From: Syngnathus acus
Lineage: Eukaryota > Chordata > Actinopteri > Syngnathiformes > Syngnathidae
Direction of reading: 5' to 3'
Assembly (NCBI RefSeq): GCF_901709675.1
Contig: NC_051090.1
Coordinates: forward strand, 3,345,342 to 3,409,341
Length of the DNA stretch: 64,000 bases
Below the pieces are notes generated by a model that ran no database searches, had not been told where the DNA came from, and saw only the letters and a program-made list of their open reading frames with translations. Both the position numbers and the translations under genes were made by a program. Within the stretch, counting starts at the first letter, position 1. Each line of letters opens with the position of its first letter. Positions 24,967 to 38,100 of this stretch are shown piece by piece.

Positions 24967-26764
24967 TCAGAGGAAGAAATCGGGCGAAGGCGAGCCACCG
25001 CCGCCGTCGCCGCGGCCCGTCGGGGCTTCGGCGTGGCTGGCGCTGAGCAGCTTCTCGTAGCGGGCCTTGTAGGCGTCACGCTCCCTCAGCACCCGAGTCA
25101 GATCGCACTGGAGCTGCTCCAGCTGAGTGGGCAAAAAGACATGATGATGGTTGTGACTGTTGAGGGTGGTTCTCAGAAAGCGTGGTCCATACCGGATGGC
25201 CAAACGAACCCGGGCAGCATCGGCGTACCTGTTGCGTGAGCACGTGTTTCTCCGACTCCAGAGCGTGGCGGTGCTGTAAGCGCTTGTAGCGGCACGATTG
25301 AGCGTAGCCGCGGTTTTTAAGTGTGCGTCGCTTCTGCTTCAGGCGCACCACCTCGTCCTTGCTGACGCCACGCAGATGGCGGTTGAGCTCGCGCACCGAC
25401 AGGCTCACCAGCTGCTCGTCGGAGAAACGATCGTTCCCGTCGCACTGCCACGCACAGAAATGAGAATAATTGATTTTTCCCACCCGGGTTGAAGATAATG
25501 AATGATGTGTTTATGCTGTAGTGTCATGGTGGATGTTTGTTTGTGGGTTGGCTGTCCAATAATCTGTTACGTAATCTGACCTAAGTGTGCCTGACAGTTA
25601 TCGGGATTACGCCAACAATAATAGCAGATATTAATGTAAGACGGAACTACGCTCCACATAGAGCTCAGAAACATCCACCAAGACATCCAACATTTTTGTA
25701 AAAGCCAGTAATGCTGGCATCAAAAGTGAGCGCACCCCTCGGGGAAAATATCCCCCAAAAATTCTCATTGTAATCACTTTTTATTTTTCATATATTTCAT
25801 TAGACTCACCTGACCCACTTGCGAGTGATGATGATGGTGAAGGCCGGCGTGCATTTGGTGATGAAGGTGGTGCTGATGGTGGTGATGCTGGTGGGGGACG
25901 AGGCGGCCTTGGGGGCTGAGGGCTTGCGGGTAAGGAGCCGGCCCCGCCGAGGTGGCGGCGTTGGGTAGCGAAGGGTTGGACAGGAAGAGGAGCGGCCGGT
26001 GGCAGAGGTCGCCGCTTTTGGAGCAGGACGCGTCGGCGCCGCTGTCGCTGCCCGAGTCGCACAGGGTGCTGCTGGAGTTCTGAGAAAGACCTGGAAACTG
26101 AACCGATACACAGATTCGATTAATCGACCATCCATTCAACTATCTGTGCAAGGATCTCGTAGACCTGTACCTGGGAGCTGACGGCCGCGGCGGCCGAGTT
26201 CAGCAAAGCCTCCACGGCGTCCTCGCAGCCGAGGAAGCCGTTGCCGGGCGCCCTCTCTCGCTCACCCAGGGCGCCCAGCAGGGTGGCGGGCCCCGGGACC
26301 TCGCCGCCAAACTGCTGCTGCAGGGCCGCAAACCAGATCAGGTCCTCCAGCGAGGCCGGTCCGGCGCCTTGAGGATGGCCGGCGTGACCCGAGCTGGCGT
26401 CCGCATTCCCTTGCGATCCGCCGGAACCGACGGCGGACGTGAAGCCGGAGAGCGGGAAGGAGATGGAGGACGACGACGAGGACAGCGAGGACGAGCCCGA
26501 CGGCGGCGGCTGGCCGTCGCTCAGGGTGGGCGAGGGCGGCAGCGAGTCGTAAGGGCTGGAGCTCAGGCTGGAGTCCGGCGGGGGGCGGGCGCCGTACGGC
26601 GAGCTGCCCGCTTTTGGGTACCCGCATTGAGCGGACAGCGGCGGCGTGTCGGGTTTGACCTCGAACTTGAGGAGGTCAAAGTCGTTGAGGTACTCCATGG
26701 CCAGCGGGCTGGGGGGGAGGGAGTTCATAGGGAGGGGGGGTGAGGACATGATGTCTGTTGTCAA
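24967..26764 (-). CDS. nrl: NRL-type large Maf bZIP transcription factor
   Basis: Four coding exons, all phase 0: 26764-26171, 26097-25810, 25444-25229 and 25122-24967, giving 417 residues (human NRL is 237). The N-terminal minimal activation domain reads [20 protein letters not shown], followed by Ser/Pro/Gly-rich sequence and [16 protein letters not shown], which resembles NRL rather than MAFA, MAFB or MAF. Exon 2 encodes a His-rich hinge. Exon 3 carries the extended homology region ([21 protein letters not shown]) and the Maf basic region ([20 protein letters not shown]). Exon 4 carries the rest of the leucine zipper and ends DFFL. NRL directs rod photoreceptor fate and binds MARE sites. 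Proximity to rem2 and carmil3 matches human 14q11-q12. An intron splitting the zipper is unusual for this family. Confidence 0.85.
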
Positions 26765-28676
26765 TCAGGAATGCTGGAAAGTCCACTGGAGAACCTCGGG
26801 GTAACTCATAGACGACAGCGGCAAGCAAGACAGGTGAGGATCTTCCTCTTTTTCCAAGCGTGATTCCTTCTGGCCGTGTGCTTCTCTGCTCCTGGAAGAA
26901 GTCAAGGCAAAAAATGACAAGTTGACAAATGTTGCCCACTGACACAATAATAGCCCGACCATCCATCCATGATTTGCCCAATTTCTCAGTTTGACAGCTT
27001 CCTCATCAAACATAATCTGGGTTAAAGATCTTTTCCACACATGGTGCCTTGATAATTCCAAAAACAATCAATTGCTAAAACCAAAATAATGCAGCCTTGC
27101 GTCAGCCATTGGAAACTTCTCGCAAACAAATTTCCATCAAAATGCGTTCTCAAAACAAATGTAAACTCAATTGATTAACTTTGATATCTTAGGTCTTAGT
27201 GACTATTGATTAGACGCACTCATAGATGTCTTGTGCAGTGTGATAACTGAGCAGGCTTAATCATTTTTGACACAAAGATTCACAAGTCTCATAGGCCAAA
27301 TCCAATTAAGGTCGGATGCTTAATCCACAGCGGACACTTTCGACGGGAACGCAAGCACGCTCTTGCCGAGCCGCCATTTCAAATAACTACAAAGAAGTAC
27401 AATCACACATTTGCAGTGGGTCACGTTCAGTGGGTCAAACTGGCCCCTTCATATCTTGATGATGAAAATAACACACAGCGGGTCAAAATGACCTGACAAC
27501 ACGGCAAAAGCAGGTTTAAGGATTCGATGATGGATCTGAACTGTTTTTATTGGCTATCACGTTTTTCACAAAATGCCATTCGGGTGTGTTGGAGCGAGCG
27601 TGATCGCTAATTACAGACCTTTGATTGCCATCAAAATGAAAGTTTGGAAAAAAAAATCCACCTTTGACTTGCACCTCTGCGGTACACCTCATTAGTCGGG
27701 ACCCCGACGGTCTCCAATGAGCCGCGGTGGTCGTCAGCGGCGACGGAGGCCTCCATCATCACACACGCACACATGAATAAAAAAAAACTATGAGATGAAC
27801 TTACCGTCCGTCATAGAGATGAACGATGAGCCGGGGTCGACATGACGGCACGCACACACACACACACACATGCACGCACACACACACACAACAAAAGGAT
27901 GGACGCACCACTGCGTGACTGACAGGCGGACACCGAGTGTGTGTGAGTGTGTCGGTCGGTGTGTGCGAGTGGCTAAAGTGTCGCTGCCCCCTTCCTTTCT
28001 TTCCCCGCTGATGCAAATCCCTGTTTGCAACAATCCCACATCCCCTCGCACCCTCCACCCAGCCACAGCGTCCCCTCACATGGTTCACTGGCATGTGCCC
28101 CCTCTCCATACCAGAACCAATCCCCCCCCCCCGTCCCATCCCTCCACTGTTTTTCTCCTCTGTATCGGCCTTTGTCAACCTTTGTCTGTTTTTGAAGTTT
28201 ATCTGGCTACCTGTCAGACCTCAACACACACGCACACACACACATACACACACACGTTTTAAGTGTTCTGTTTTATTATTTTGTGATGCCTGTGATGTGT
28301 CACTCACTCCTGACACACTTGTTGCTCACATTTGGTTTTGGCTGCAAATTTGGGACCGTTGGCAAATTGACTCAGCATAGCCTCGGTGTGGACACTGGCG
28401 GCTACTGCATTCTGCCTCATCTTGTGTTTCGGTCATTGCTCAAACAACAATTATTGATCCAAATGGAATAAAATGCAACTGCTAAAAATAAGACGTTCAT
28501 ATTACCTTTTGAATACAAAGAGTAAAATATAGCTAATCATGCAATTTTTAAAATGAAGTAATTTGACATTTCATTTTACATAGCTTTAAATTGTGTTGGA
28601 CATTTTATAATTACATAAATTGCAAGTAATAATAAATTATTATGCAAAAGTAAATGAATAAAATTTATATACATTA

Positions 28677-28679
<3 letters not shown>

Positions 28680-28735
<56 letters not shown>
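28680..28735. repeat. (TA)n microsatellite
   Basis: A run of about 28 TA units lies in the interval upstream of nrl. Confidence 0.95.
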
Positions 28736-28740
<5 letters not shown>

Positions 28741-29071
28741 CCCATATGCAAAATCCACTTTTTTAGCTTTTATATACATTTTATTGTGCATTTGGGGTCT
28801 CCAGGATTGTAGAAAAGTTTAATCCAATCCCTCCAGGTGCGACAGAGATACTTTTATAATATATATAGTATATATATATTTTATATATATATTGGGGAAT
28901 ATTTTTTACTCCATTCAATTTTATTCATTTTCTATTACGTATTTCTAACCATTACGTCACATCCGTTGAGGCGGGACAAACCAAACTAGGTCCGCCATCT
29001 TAATTACTCATTACACCGTTCCTCAGCATCAGAACCTCAAAGTAGTTCCTGGTTAAATTTCATTTTTCAGA

Positions 29072-29140
29072 ACGAAGTTCCCAAATCTGTGGGCAAAGTC
29101 TGTGTGAAGCACTTGCCGAAAGACCGTTCCTTCAATCTAT
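29072..29140 (+). pseudogene. Possible THAP-like exon relic
   Basis: After a tttttcag acceptor, the frame reads NEVPKSVGKVCVKHLPKDRS and then meets a stop. The spacing of a Cys followed by KH recalls the zinc-binding C..H part of fish THAP-like proteins, with the usual Phe changed. A second short frame (MTDTVKR) follows and ends at a GTAAGC donor. No intact gene surrounds it. The identification rests on a short match and is tentative. Confidence 0.3.
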
Positions 29141-29400
29141 AAAAATGACGGACACAGTAAAGAGGTAAGCTTGAGACGGCACAAAAATACTAAACTATTT
29201 CATTTTCATATTATTGTGTGTGTATAATGCCCTCGTTTTCATAGCATTAGCATCAGTCTTTCTGCTGATTTTAGCACTGTGTGCTCTATATTTTCACTTC
29301 CTGTGGATGTATTTTGAGTAGTTGTTTCAAATGAATTGCCTTGTATGTGCTGTTTTATTCTTGGGTAACACAATGTGTTAAATGCGATCATTAGCTTCTC

Positions 29401-29466
29401 GCTAACGCTAGCGTTAACGCTAGCGCTATCGTTAGCGCTAACGCTAGCGCTAATGTTAGCATTAGC
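29401..29466. repeat. Hexamer array of palindromic GCTAGC/GTTAAC-type units
   Basis: Eleven consecutive hexamers of the form G/A-Y-T-A-N-C (gctaac, gctagc, gttaac, gctagc, gctatc, gttagc and so on) run for 66 bases. Several units are perfect palindromes, and the array is largely self-complementary. Confidence 0.85.
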
Positions 29467-32400
29467 TTACTTCTTAACTTGACTGCAGTGCTTTTATACA
29501 AGACTTGTTCATAAATATTGTGAGGGGATTGATTTTGTTACGTGTTGTGTATTGTTGGATGGACAAGTCAAAAAGTGCGCTGCAAGTAAACTGTATCTCT
29601 GCTAACAAAGTACAACTAAAATAAAAAGCTGAGTTGTTGCTAGTAATGTAATTGGTAAAATACTTATACAGTTCATATAATCATATCTAGAAATAAGACA
29701 AATGCAGTTTATTAGTCTCATTAAATTAGTAATAAATTCACAAGTGATAACTAATTTAAAATGTTGATAATTTTTTTGTCCAGTGTCAAATAAAATATTT
29801 CAAGCTAATGAAATGTAATTGTAGACAAAATATGAGTGAGGCGTCTTCTGGAAGATTGCTCAAATGTCCATGAAGCGCTTTGTTTGAGACACCTCCCTCC
29901 CACCCACCACCCCTGCCCCCATGGTCCTGCCTCTGTCTGTTAGACTCAAAATCTGTCAATTAATTCTGTTTCTTCACAAGCCATCTAAGTCGAGAAATGC
30001 ACAACAAGCATTTCTGCCCGCTAAAACTTGTTAATCCGGAGTCTGTGTGCGCTTTACCGTTGTCTTGTTAAGCAGTTAATGATGATTTTTTTTCCCTTTA
30101 CAAATCTGATTTGTAACGACAAACAAACCGCTGAGTCATGAAAATGCGACCGCACTTCTGTTTCTCAAAGACTCATCCATGCCTGCTTAAAGTTCCCATT
30201 AGTTGCAATTTCCACCCGCTTCTTTTTGCTCCTCTCCCTCTTGTTCTGTCTTTTAACCTCTTTATCTTGTAATCGTTTGTGTTTCCGGAGGAAAGCTTAG
30301 TGGCAAAAACAACAAGGCCTCCGGCGTGGTGAGCGAGGGTTCGGGACAAAAAGAGTGGGAGGCACACAGAGGAACTTACCTCATAGTCCACGGCACACCG
30401 CCATCCCTCCGGCGTCTGCACACACATTTATCTCGCGAGAATCATGCAACGTGTCAGCCAATCATTTCATATCAATTTACACTCTAAAAACAGTTGGGTC
30501 GAAAATGACCCAATGATGGATCAAAAGGGTCAACTAGGGGTCAACTTTTTTCATTGGCACAACTCCCACTTGTTTTGTATAACAAAGCCCCAAAATGTCA
30601 TTGTTCAGTAATAAACATGTGTAACATCTGAAATTTTACAATATATGTATGTGCTTACCGCGCTTATAGCAATATCTTCACCAGCCATGTCGAGTCCCCC
30701 AAACTACATGTATGTTGTAGTACCGAGGCTGACCTGTGAGAGGCAGTACCGCCATCCAGACTGCATATACAAATACAAAGAAGAATGAGAAGTAGTCGTA
30801 GATAAAATCATCTGTTATCATTGTATTTGTAGCTCTTTGCTGTTGCCATCTAGTGTCAGCTCTGTGCTACTGCACACATTGTATGATATTTTATGTTTGT
30901 TGACGATACCCCGCTTATTTATTGTCCGATGCTTCTATCCATATTAGCACATTTCAAACATTACAGAACTTCTGATTAAACCCGTTTAAATACAAGAGCG
31001 TGCCCAATGTGGCCCCAGGGCCATAGATTGCTCATCCTCGCCTTAGATTGACCCTTTAAATTTGCGGAATGGCTACCCCGCCGCCTGCTGTCAATGACAA
31101 TCTGACCCAGTCACCTCTCAGCCTTTGTCCCCCGAGTGGCTCTAAAGTTCAAGTGGGGTCATCAAACAGTAGCCAAGCAAATCTCAAGCTGTTTTTTGAC
31201 GTACGGGGGGACGGACAGGATGTGAGGTGAGCGCCGCCGCGCCGGTGCTCGGGGGCGGTGACGCTCGGGGTGAAGCGGCAAGGCGTCAGGGGGCCGCAGG
31301 GTCTCCACTAACGCGGCCTGATCCCAGAGATACATGACCTAATCCGCGCTAACGCCAGCGCAAGCGTCAGGCTTACACGTCTCACCTCGCGAGGGGCCGT
31401 CTCCCGCCCTCGTGCCCTGCACGAGCGGGCTCCTTCACTCTCTACACGTGCGCACACGCATGCACAAAACGGCCGCACAAATCATTCAACATTACATTTT
31501 TATTTAAAAAAAAAAAGAAAATACAGTATGTTTTATTTTTAGCAAACTGCGAAATATGTCTTTTTGTCTCAAGAAAGTGACATAAAAAGTTGTTGTTTTT
31601 TCGGACATACTAGGAACTCAAAATCTTTTCTGTTGTTTAGGAGATATGAATAGTTTATCTTCTTTGAAGGAATGTTCTAAAGTTTGTCTTTGTTATGAGG
31701 TTTTTTTTTTTCCCCCCAGAAATTGCAAACTGAGTAGTTTATCTTTTGGGAAATTTCAACCTCAGTATCTTATTTATTTATACATAAAAGGTTTGTCTTC
31801 CTTTAAGTTAAATCCAACATAAACAATTATTTTCTTTTTCAGAAATTGCTAAGTTAGCATCACCTGTTTTTTTTTTGTTTTTTTTAACAAATATTGTTTG
31901 TCTTCTTTTTAGTAAAGTCCAATATTAAAAGTGTGTTTTCTTTTTCAGAAACTGCAAACTCAGTAGCTTCTCTTCTTTTGAAGAAATGGCAAAATCTTCA
32001 TTTTAGGTAAGTGGCAACATATTTTGTACCAATCATTGTTTTTATTATATCCAAAATTCCAATGTCCAATACTGAAACAATTCCCTTTATTGTTTTTGGT
32101 TTTAATCGATTTTTTTTTCCAAGCCGGGCCAATGCTGCCTTGTTGATTGTTTATGAATGCGTTGTGAGTTGTCCACACAACTCTTATTGTCTTATTGTGA
32201 GTGGTATTATCAGGCTAGTCATGGGATTAGCGCTGATTGTCCCCCTTGAAACGGGTGTCGGATTAACAGATAGCAACGCCGTCTTCATAAACCGTCTGCA
32301 GTGAAGACATAAGCCGCCGAGGATATTAGCTCGCCCTCCTCGCGCCTTTGCCCGCCTCGGATCGATGAGTTCTCGCTCGCCGAGCTCCCGGTCCCATCGA

Positions 32401-35190
32401 TTCATAAGCGCAAAGTGGCACCCCCTGCAGGTCAATCAATAAAAAAGTAAAACGGGCTATGATGTCACTTGCAATAATTGACGGGTTGTCCTCGGTGCCA
32501 ATAAATCAATATGTTGACAATCTCCAGCGGTCCCCGGCGTCACGCTGCTGGGTCTGCTCCAGGCTTACAGCGTAGACGCTGACACATACAAACAAACGTG
32601 AAGTATTATCTTAATCTGAAGGTATGGAAAAAAACACACGGATAAAGAGAGGTGGAAAATCAGGGGGTGCTGGTAGACAGGAGAGGAGGAGGAAGAGAGG
32701 GATGATGAGGGATTAAGGTGGTCGATACTCCCAGACTGAGAGATGACACTAAATCTGTTAATTCACCCCCCCCCCCCCCCTAGTTGCGCAGCCCCCCCTC
32801 ACCATCAACCCCCCCACTCTTCTGTCTTAAGCAAGTTTTTTCAACTATTTTTTTGGGGGGGGGGGGCAATTTCACATATTTTTATGACTTGACTTTAACA
32901 AACAGCATAAGAATTAGTTCCAACGAAGATCACATCATGACCGTTCCATCCATTTGTCATTCAATAGCTCACCATCCAAAGCATACCACATCATGTCAAA
33001 CATGTATCTATCATTCCATTTATTCAGTCATTAGTTAAAAATGCCATGATTCAAAGCAGATAGTTTATTCGAAATCGATTTAGCCGTCATCAAAAGGAAA
33101 TGGCGGATGGTGGAGTTGGAAGGCAACTGGCTAGTTCTAAACACAGCCACATTTCTTGCTGTAAGAGGGTGTGTGCACTTGTGCAACCACATCAGTTGTC
33201 TATTTTGACTTTCCTAGCTATCTTAAAGAAAGATCAGTGTACTGCTCTTTTGTATTATCATGACATCATGGTGCTCACAGCTGCCAGATCCTCCAGGGGA
33301 CTCTACGCCGTCCCCGTTAAGGAGACGGTGCCCATGGCGACTGAGCCCAGCAGACCACTTGTGACCTTTTGCAGGCGTGATGGGGAAATGCGTTTAGAGT
33401 GGTCTGCTGGTGAAAAATAGTTTTTTATGGATTTTAATAAAATAGTGAAGTGACTTTTTTTTTTTAATTCACTTTGACAGGTGTTACCTTTGCCTTTATT
33501 TTAATTTTATGTTTTTATTAAAAAAAATACATATGTAATTAAATTTTTTGCCACAGCCTTTACAAAAAAAAATCAAATTAATTTGACCTGTAAGGCAAGC
33601 AGATCCATTTGTGTTCTAGCTCTACCCACTCATTCTCTATCCCCAGCTTCCTTCCCTCACGTTGCCTGGCAACCACTGAAGAAGGCTGATGATTAAGAGG
33701 AATATGCGTAGCGGTCATCAGCTCAACAAAAGAAAAAAGAGAGAGAACAAGCGACATCCACAGTGAGTTTAAAAGTTCACGGCACGGTTCAGCCATTTTT
33801 CCCGCAGCTTGCTTGTAAACTTGTAAACGGCAATAAAAGCGCTAATGAGGCCATACATCCGCATGAAACTTGCTTCCAGAGAGAAGCTGTCAATTACCCA
33901 GCGAGAGCCTTACCTTTTATTTCATCAGCCGTACTGCCCACATGAACAAATGTGCAATATCAAGTGCGGAACTGAAAGATTAATTATTGTGAGTGCGAAT
34001 TTGCTCGCGTAACGATACCCCAATTTGCAGCCCTACCCCTTTATTGAAACCTTACCCAGGATCGAAGCCTTATTTTGGTTAGAAAATGTGCAATATTGCA
34101 TCGCAAAGGATCCAACTAGACTTCCAGATGACCGTAGTGGAAAGTCAAATTAAAATGATGGATGGATAAATACTTCGACTATGATGTGGTGTGCGCGCAC
34201 GTGTTGTCGTCAGGCTTCCTTTGGACTCATTACAGCAGAAAAGGAGAAAAGGTCAGGGCAACGGTTGCTAATAGCAACCGGGAAGGCTCCAGTTGTGTAT
34301 GAATGTGTGTGTATTTGTGTCCAATGCCTGCCTTTGCCTATTTATAGTGATCAGTCGCCCCCTGCTGTTCCATATTCTCCAGCTTGTGGCGGGAAAAGCT
34401 GTCGCCATGCCAACGCAAGAAGGGTGGTGGGCGGCTTGGGAGGGGGACATTATTTATGAGGCGTTTAAATAGCATCCACCTGCAAGGTCGATAATCAAAG
34501 CAACCGCGTTTCGCACAGTACATGCTTGTGAGTGATTAGATCCTCAAAGTGGACCATTGCCGGACTAATGACTGCTGATGTGGGGCAGTTTGCACTTTAA
34601 GGAGCCGCATGTACACACACGTCTGTTTTGCCAGGGAGAAGTTTCCTAGAGCAAGTAAAAGAAGAATCGAAATAAAATAATGCATCAATAAATGATGAGT
34701 TTGGGGATGGAGAGCCTGACCTCAAGTCCATGACGGTTCCTTGGCAGCAGGTAAGACAGCAGGGTCGCAAATGTTCCTCTGGCTGCATGGATGAATGGAC
34801 ACAACTAATAAGCACAAAATAATAAATGAGTAAAATATCAAAACTAGAAAAAACAGTCTGGCAAAAACAGTTTATCCATTCCATTTTTTTATTCATACAT
34901 TCGTTCATACACTGCGTTTATGGTTTATTGGGGGTGCTCATACATAATATTGATTTTTCTCTCTCTCTATAAAATATAATATCACCTTTCAGATATAAAT
35001 CCTCAAGTCATGTTCAAGGCAGTCGGCTGTGTCGGTGGGCACTCCAGTTGTAGAAATCACATTCTGATAATATGACTAAAAAAAATGAAGATTTTACAAG
35101 CCACAAGTCAGATAAGAAGTTGAGGGCGGTCTTCTCAAGAAGCAAACACTGTTAAATAAGGGGAGCACGTGTGTGTGTGCTGTGACATCA

Positions 35191-38100
35191 TCACACCAGC
35201 TCGCTGTGACCATGTGCTGAGTTGAAGCTGTCTGTGAAGACAAAAAGATTTTTATGTCAAACACATCCAGTTGTGTACAGTGTTTGAATCATTCATCATA
35301 AATACAATCGGAATTTATACATAGCGAATTAATTTGCCGTGACATTTTCAAATGGTGGAAATTTTAACACTGGTACAACAATAAAGGACAACCACCACAC
35401 TGACAGCACACAGATATAAAAAGCAGACATGTACCGGACAAGTCCAGTGACTTATTTCTGTTTTGGGGCAGTCTAGGCTTTTTCTCTGGGGGTTTGCGAT
35501 TGGGGGGCTTCTCAATGCTATTGGGGCTGTCCCTGTCCGTGCCTGAGTTGATGGAGGACATGGGTAAGGGGAGACACGGCGCAACGTTAGCAAGATACAA
35601 AATGGCAGACTGACACTTAGACTCGTGGACCGCATCATGAGGCGATACCTGCGTCGCATGACATGGCTTTCCGGTTCCTTTGAGGCTTGATGGGTGCCTG
35701 AGGGCGCAATCCTTCTTCACCTGAGTGAGTGAAAGGAAAGGAAAATATTTAGAAATCGACACGACCGTCACATTTATGTCTGACTGACGGTGTTGTTTTG
35801 TTTTCACACACCTTGACTGGCAGCTCTGTCGGGCAGCCCGTGCGCATGTCTGCCGAACGGAGGGGGCAAAGGTGGAGGGGGCAAGCTCCTCTCCGGAGCC
35901 GGCTCTTTCAGGAAAGTCACGTACGACGTCGCCTTTGGCTGTTTGAAGCCCATCGGCACAGAAAGTCAACTCGCAAAGTAATTAAGCGCAAGGATATTTG
36001 TCGTATACCTTTTCGGGAATCGGCGGAGGTTGAGTCTCCTGGTCTCTTCTTTTTTCCTGGTCCTTCTTGGCCGGTTCCCTCTGGACATCGTCATCTTCTT
36101 CTGCAGCAACAGAGCAAATTGTATTTTGTATTACCTCCAACATAGCAACACTCAGGCATGAACTTTGACCCCTACAACTACCCTTACCAGGTAGTGTGTC
36201 TGAGCTCTCCACCCGATGCCTTTGCCGTAGTTTGGACAAATTGGGTTTGCTACTTTGCGGCGGGGGTTCAGGTTTGGGGGCCGCTCGCCCGCCGTAGCCG
36301 CTCCGCCACCCTTCCGGGCAAGAATCGGGACTGACCCGTCTTTCCGCCTGTGCGTCCACCTCGGCGCTCACATCCTGTTTGGGCGAGGGCGTCCTGTCCG
36401 AGGGGTACGGCGGCAACGGCCTCGGAGTGAAATGATGTCTGTCGGGCTTCCAGACACTTCTGTCCATCAACTGGGCATCCAGCTGCACGTCCGTCTGCTT
36501 GCCTTCCGACCACGAGCGGTCTATCTGCCTGCCGCCCAGCCGCTGTCTCTCCATCTTGCGATCAATCTGCCACTGCGTGTGTCTCTCCGCCGTCCACTGT
36601 CTGTCTATTTGTCTGTCCGGGTGTCTGTCGACGGGCCACGCCTCCCCCGGCCTCTCGTCCGAGCGCCGCCTCTCCACGTGCCGCTCGCCCGTCCTGGTGT
36701 CCAGCCATATGTCCTCGGCCTGCAGAACCTCGCTGGTCCTCTGCTTGTCGTCCGCCCAATACTTGTCGGCCTCTATCGGCGGATGATCGCCGGGCCCCGC
36801 ATCTTTTTCGGAGCGCTATCGAAAACAAAAACAACCCGGAATAGTTTGAGAAATTACATAAAAATCTTTGAGCCGGTGGCATCAGTACCTCAGTGGGGGA
36901 GTAAAAGGGGTGTTTGCTTCCTGCCATCACTGAATACGGAATGCCCGGCATGGGTGGTGGCAGACTCAGAACCAGAGTATTCTTCCCATCGGGTCTATCT
37001 CCGGGAGACCCTGCTTTGGCCCTTGGGGGCTGGAGGAGTGTGTACACGTTCTCTGTGGCTGCCCTGAAGACAAAACACACGAGCATCAAAAGTTAGTCAA
37101 ACACAGAAATATAAAACGGCACTCGCAAGGAACTGCTGGAGGCCACAACTCACGCCCGGATTCTCACATTGAACTAGCCGGACATTCCGACTCCAGCTAC
37201 CTTGACAGGAATTCTACAGTTTGTCTTTACATTCTATTTCATTATTATTTTAAAATATAGTTGTACAACTCAGTGCTGGTATTCTCTATTAAAAATGCAA
37301 AAGACATAATATGGACAGATATGGTTTCCTGTAGTCATTTTCCGGCAAAGAAAGTGTGATCTGCCAGCTGTCGTGGACATCTGTGTCCTCACGCCTGTGT
37401 ACACCATAAGTTGCTTGGCATATTGAACAAGATGAGGCACATATTTTTCTGGGTCGTTTCGGGGATTCACAGCCTCAGAGTGTCCTCAAAAGAACCACGA
37501 AGACGCGTTTTGGAACACTGCAAGATGCGGAGCAGATGGTATTTTGGTGGCAGCGATGTAAAGCACGACATTAGCGGAATTTGTGTGAGGCGGGACTAAT
37601 GGGCAAGTGAGAGGGGCTTTTGATACAGTTTGGTATACGAACCCCGATGGTGCCGTAGCAACGGCGTGCTCGCCGTAAAAGTCGATGTCCGACTCCTGGT
37701 TGGTCTGGTTGCGGTTTCTGCGGAAACCGAAGATGGCGAGCACGTTCCTCCTCTTCTTCCTCCTCAGTGAGTGCGTGTTGTGCAAAGAGGAGAGTTGACT
37801 GCGGGAGACGATGAAGGTCATAGTTGGCGTGTCAGACAAACTCGCTCCCGTCTGGCACAATTATACCTCGCGTCCTCTGTCAACTCTGTCGGGACCTCGT
37901 TGCATTCAACAGCCGCGTGTTTGCGGTTTCTCCTTCTGCTGTTTGACTGTTGCTAGGCAACACCTCTTCATATACACAATGGTTTATCTCTGTCAATACC
38001 TCTTGCTTTGTTGTTTTATAATCCAATGTGGAATGTCAATAAAATATTTGCACATTTTCTTGAGGCAAATTTGTGCATTCAAAAACCTTTGGACGAATTA

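Larger units (their letters stand above)
26765..35190. other. Long gene-poor interval between nrl and carmil3
   Basis: No confident coding gene was found in 8.4 kb. It contains probable nrl 5' sequence, (AC)n patches around 27855-27890 and 28225-28255, a (TA)n tract, a hexamer palindrome array (29401-29466) and a decayed THAP-like segment (29072-29140). It also contains GC-rich CpG-containing patches (31200-31440, 32280-32400), C/G homopolymers (32766-32780, 32852-32866) and a repeat of 'gggtcaaaatgaccc' type near 30500. A short splice-bounded open segment on the minus strand at 30420-30379 (PEGWRCAVDYE then gtaagt) could be an exon of an unknown or untranslated transcript. Copine-6, a neighbour in human, was not seen. 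Minus-strand AATAAA signals for carmil3 occur at 34924-34929 and 34888-34893. Confidence 0.5.

Noticed and set aside
24967-26764. Calling the Maf gene mafa, mafb or maf
   Set aside because: The His-rich stretch suggested a larger Maf, but the [13 protein letters not shown] segment, the [16 protein letters not shown] start and the rem2/carmil3 neighbours fit nrl better.
33100-33420. 106-codon plus-strand open frame
   Set aside because: No start context, domain or splice structure; composition like the surrounding non-coding DNA.
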